The notes under the pieces were generated by a model. The model was not told the DNA's origin, did no database searches, and saw only the letters and a program-made list of their open reading frames with translations. From the NCBI RefSeq assembly GCF_000768695.1, contig NZ_AVPL01000039.1, positions 1 to 35,175 on the forward strand: DNA of 35,175 nucleotides, written 5' to 3'. The stretch is from Knoellia aerolata DSM 18566 (GTDB lineage Bacteria; Actinomycetota; Actinomycetes; Actinomycetales; Dermatophilaceae). The position numbers and the translations under genes are program-made. Position 1 is the first letter of the stretch. Each line of letters begins with the position of its first letter. Of the stretch, positions 33,889 through 35,175 are shown in pieces.

Positions 33889-33894
33889 GAGGCT
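33889..33894 (+). promoter_or_regulatory. Possible -10 element for the M23-like gene
   Basis: GAGGCT stands six nt before the ATG at 33901. It could equally be a weak GAGG ribosome-binding site. Confidence 0.25.
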
Positions 33895-33900
33895 CGGTGC

Positions 33901-34488
33901 ATGTCGAGGCAGACCGCTCTCCGTCTGGCCCTGCTCGCGCTCGGCGCCGTGGGCGGCCTCGTGCCGTGGCCCGGGGCCGCGGCGCCGGCCATCCCGTCGG
34001 CCGGGGCCCGGACGGTGACGGCGACGACTCCCCCGGTCGCGCCGCCCCGGGCGCCAGGAGCGTTCGACCGGGGTCGCGTCTGGGACTGGCCCCTGGACCC
34101 GCGCCCGGCGGTGACGTCCGCGTTCGTGCCTCCGCGCTCCACGTACGGCGCCGGCCACCGTGGCCTGGACCTGGCCGCGGCGCAGGGGCAGGGCGTGCTC
34201 GCGGTCGACGCGGGGGTGGTGAGCCACGTCGGCGTCATCGCGGGCCGGGGCACGGTGAGCGTCACGCACTCCTCGGGCCTGCGGAGCACCTACGAGCCGG
34301 TCGCGGCCAGCGTGGGCTCCGGAACGGTGGTGGCGCAGGGGGACGTGCTGGGACGAGTGGCCGGGCGGACGCACTGCGGAGGCGCCTGCCTGCACCTGGG
34401 CGCCCTGGTCGGGCCCGCCTACGTGGACCCCCGCCAGCTGCTGGGCGCGGGCCCGGTGATCCTGCTGCCCCTGGGCCCCGGGCGGTGA
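33901..34488 (+). CDS. M23-like (lysostaphin-fold) secreted protein with altered zinc site
   Basis: The 195-residue protein has a signal peptide (about 1-28), a Pro/Thr-rich linker and a lysostaphin-type domain. The first zinc motif is intact (GAGHRGLDLAA, His86 and Asp90) and the mid-domain His123 is present, but the usual C-terminal HxH reads Cys163-Leu-His165 (GGACLHLGA). That form is common among actinobacterial M23 relatives that lie next to rpsB. It may bind peptidoglycan or regulate a hydrolase rather than cut. In-frame codons upstream back to 33784 look non-coding. It converges on the DUF3152 gene with 16 bp between. Confidence 0.8.
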   Translation: MSRQTALRLALLALGAVGGLVPWPGAAAPAIPSAGARTVTATTPPVAPPRAPGAFDRGRVWDWPLDPRPAVTSAFVPPRSTYGAGHRGLDLAAAQGQGVLAVDAGVVSHVGVIAGRGTVSVTHSSGLRSTYEPVAASVGSGTVVAQGDVLGRVAGRTHCGGACLHLGALVGPAYVDPRQLLGAGPVILLPLGPGR

Positions 34489-34504
34489 GGGGCTTCGCGG
34501 CGCC

Positions 34505-35175
34505 TCAGCCGCTGGTCGGCCACGGGTTGGGGCGGCACCCGTCGAGACCCTTGGACTGCTGGAGCATGACCGGGGCCACCGCGCCGACCCGCGGGCACTC
34601 GACGTGACCGTGGTAGAGCCCGTGACCGACCTCGTGGTTGACCATGTACTGGCGGTAGGCGGCGAGGTCCGTGCCGTAGCCCGGCACCCCCTGCATCCAC
34701 CGACGCACGTTGAGCACGACCTTGCCGACGTTGAAGCACGACACCTTGCCGCGGGTCCGCAGCGGCGCACACAGCTCGTCCGTGAGGCTCGGGCTCGCGA
34801 GGACGATCGTGATGTCGACGTCCCCGGCCGCCACCGCCTCCGGTGGGACGACCCGGAACCGCACGGCGTCGTGGGTCTGCCAGCCACGAGGGTCACCGAG
34901 GGTCGCCGACACGACCCGTGCCGCCTCCGCCACGTCGACTCCGGCCCCACGCTCGACCTGCAGCCCCACCCGGACGGTGCGCCGGGGGTGGGTCGTCGGT
35001 GCCGCAATGGCCGGGAGCGCCACGCCGTCGACCCGTCCGCTGCCGGACTCTGGGACGACCGCCGCGCCGGTGGTGGGGGCCACGGTCGCCGCCTCCTCGA
35101 CCTCCTCGGCAGCGGGGCTCGGTGCCGAGCCGACGCGCGCCAGCACGGCCGGGGCGTGGTCGGCCGTCGCGCGTG
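34505..35175 (-). CDS. DUF3152 family protein, predicted zinc metalloprotease-like (5' end outside the window)
   Basis: The visible part (over 220 codons) ends in the DUF3152 domain: FRVVPPEAVAAGDVDITIVLAS, LCAPLRTRGKVSCFNVGKVVLNVRRW, YRQYMVNHEVGHGLYHGH and VMLQQSKGLDGCRPNPWP. The HEVGH (34622-34636) followed by a His six residues later is the HExxHxxxxxH form of a metzincin-like zinc site. Four cysteines probably form disulfides, so export is expected. A GTG at 35148 could start the frame, but it stays open to the window edge and no signal peptide has been reached, so I treat it as partial at its 5' end. Confidence 0.82.
   Translation of the reverse strand, partial: RATADHAPAVLARVGSAPSPAAEEVEEAATVAPTTGAAVVPESGSGRVDGVALPAIAAPTTHPRRTVRVGLQVERGAGVDVAEAARVVSATLGDPRGWQTHDAVRFRVVPPEAVAAGDVDITIVLASPSLTDELCAPLRTRGKVSCFNVGKVVLNVRRWMQGVPGYGTDLAAYRQYMVNHEVGHGLYHGHVECPRVGAVAPVMLQQSKGLDGCRPNPWPTSG

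Overview
This is ordinary-to-interesting chromosomal sequence from a very high-GC actinobacterium. Gene content, codon use and the leaderless promoter style suggest Micrococcales, and most likely the Intrasporangiaceae (Janibacter, Terrabacter, Knoellia or Phycicoccus type). The family assignment is inference; I could not search a database. No tRNA, rRNA, insertion sequence, phage gene or CRISPR array is visible.

The backbone is a minus-strand run of core genes in an order I recall from other actinobacteria, including Mycobacterium tuberculosis (rpsB, tsf, pyrH, frr, cdsA, rlmN, then dxr, rseP/rip1, ispG, a DUF4081-GNAT gene, then proS). Read right to left they cover translation (rpsB, tsf, frr, rlmN, proS), UMP phosphorylation (pyrH), phospholipid precursor synthesis (cdsA), the MEP isoprenoid pathway (dxr, ispG) and site-2 proteolysis (rseP).

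Layout by region. 0.15-2.97 kb: a flavin electron-export set made of a ferric-reductase-like membrane protein, an FMN-binding lipid-side carrier with an SGAT flavinylation motif, and the ApbE flavin transferase, with a seven-copy 9-bp tandem repeat in the middle. 3.06-7.08 kb: proS followed by a HAD hydrolase, a TSUP transporter and a P-loop kinase. 7.2-11.5 kb: small accessory genes (Hrp1-like CBS protein, alkyltransferase-like DNA-damage sensor, SRPBCC, DoxX, a small helical protein, a DUF559 nuclease-like gene bracketed by two related hairpins, GNAT). 11.6-16.0 kb: ispG, rseP, dxr and a thioesterase. 16.0-18.6 kb: a secreted/anchored RNase with its barstar, then an unknown lipoprotein with an SseB-like partner. 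18.7-22.5 kb: succinate-semialdehyde dehydrogenase, a LOG-like protein and a copper monooxygenase-like lipoprotein. 22.6-28.8 kb: the rlmN-to-rpsB core block. 29.1-33.8 kb: MFS transporter, AlkD-like glycosylase, DapC-like aminotransferase and flavin monooxygenase. 33.9 kb to the right edge: an M23-like protein and a DUF3152 metalloprotease-like gene that runs off the window.

Two window-wide signals stand out. First, the 8-mer CGGCATAC (either strand) occurs 24 times, about once per 1.5 kb, in coding and non-coding DNA alike; I would expect about one by base composition. Three close pairs are inverted, and one of them makes the terminator-like hairpin after tsf. This resembles the behaviour of DNA uptake sequences in Haemophilus and Neisseria, although other explanations are open. 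Second, about fifteen genes lack a Shine-Dalgarno site and instead have a -10-like hexamer (consensus TAGNNT) 5-8 nt before the start codon, the mark of leaderless transcripts; this decides several start codons. Genes inside operons instead use Shine-Dalgarno sites or 4-bp GTGA/ATGA overlaps.
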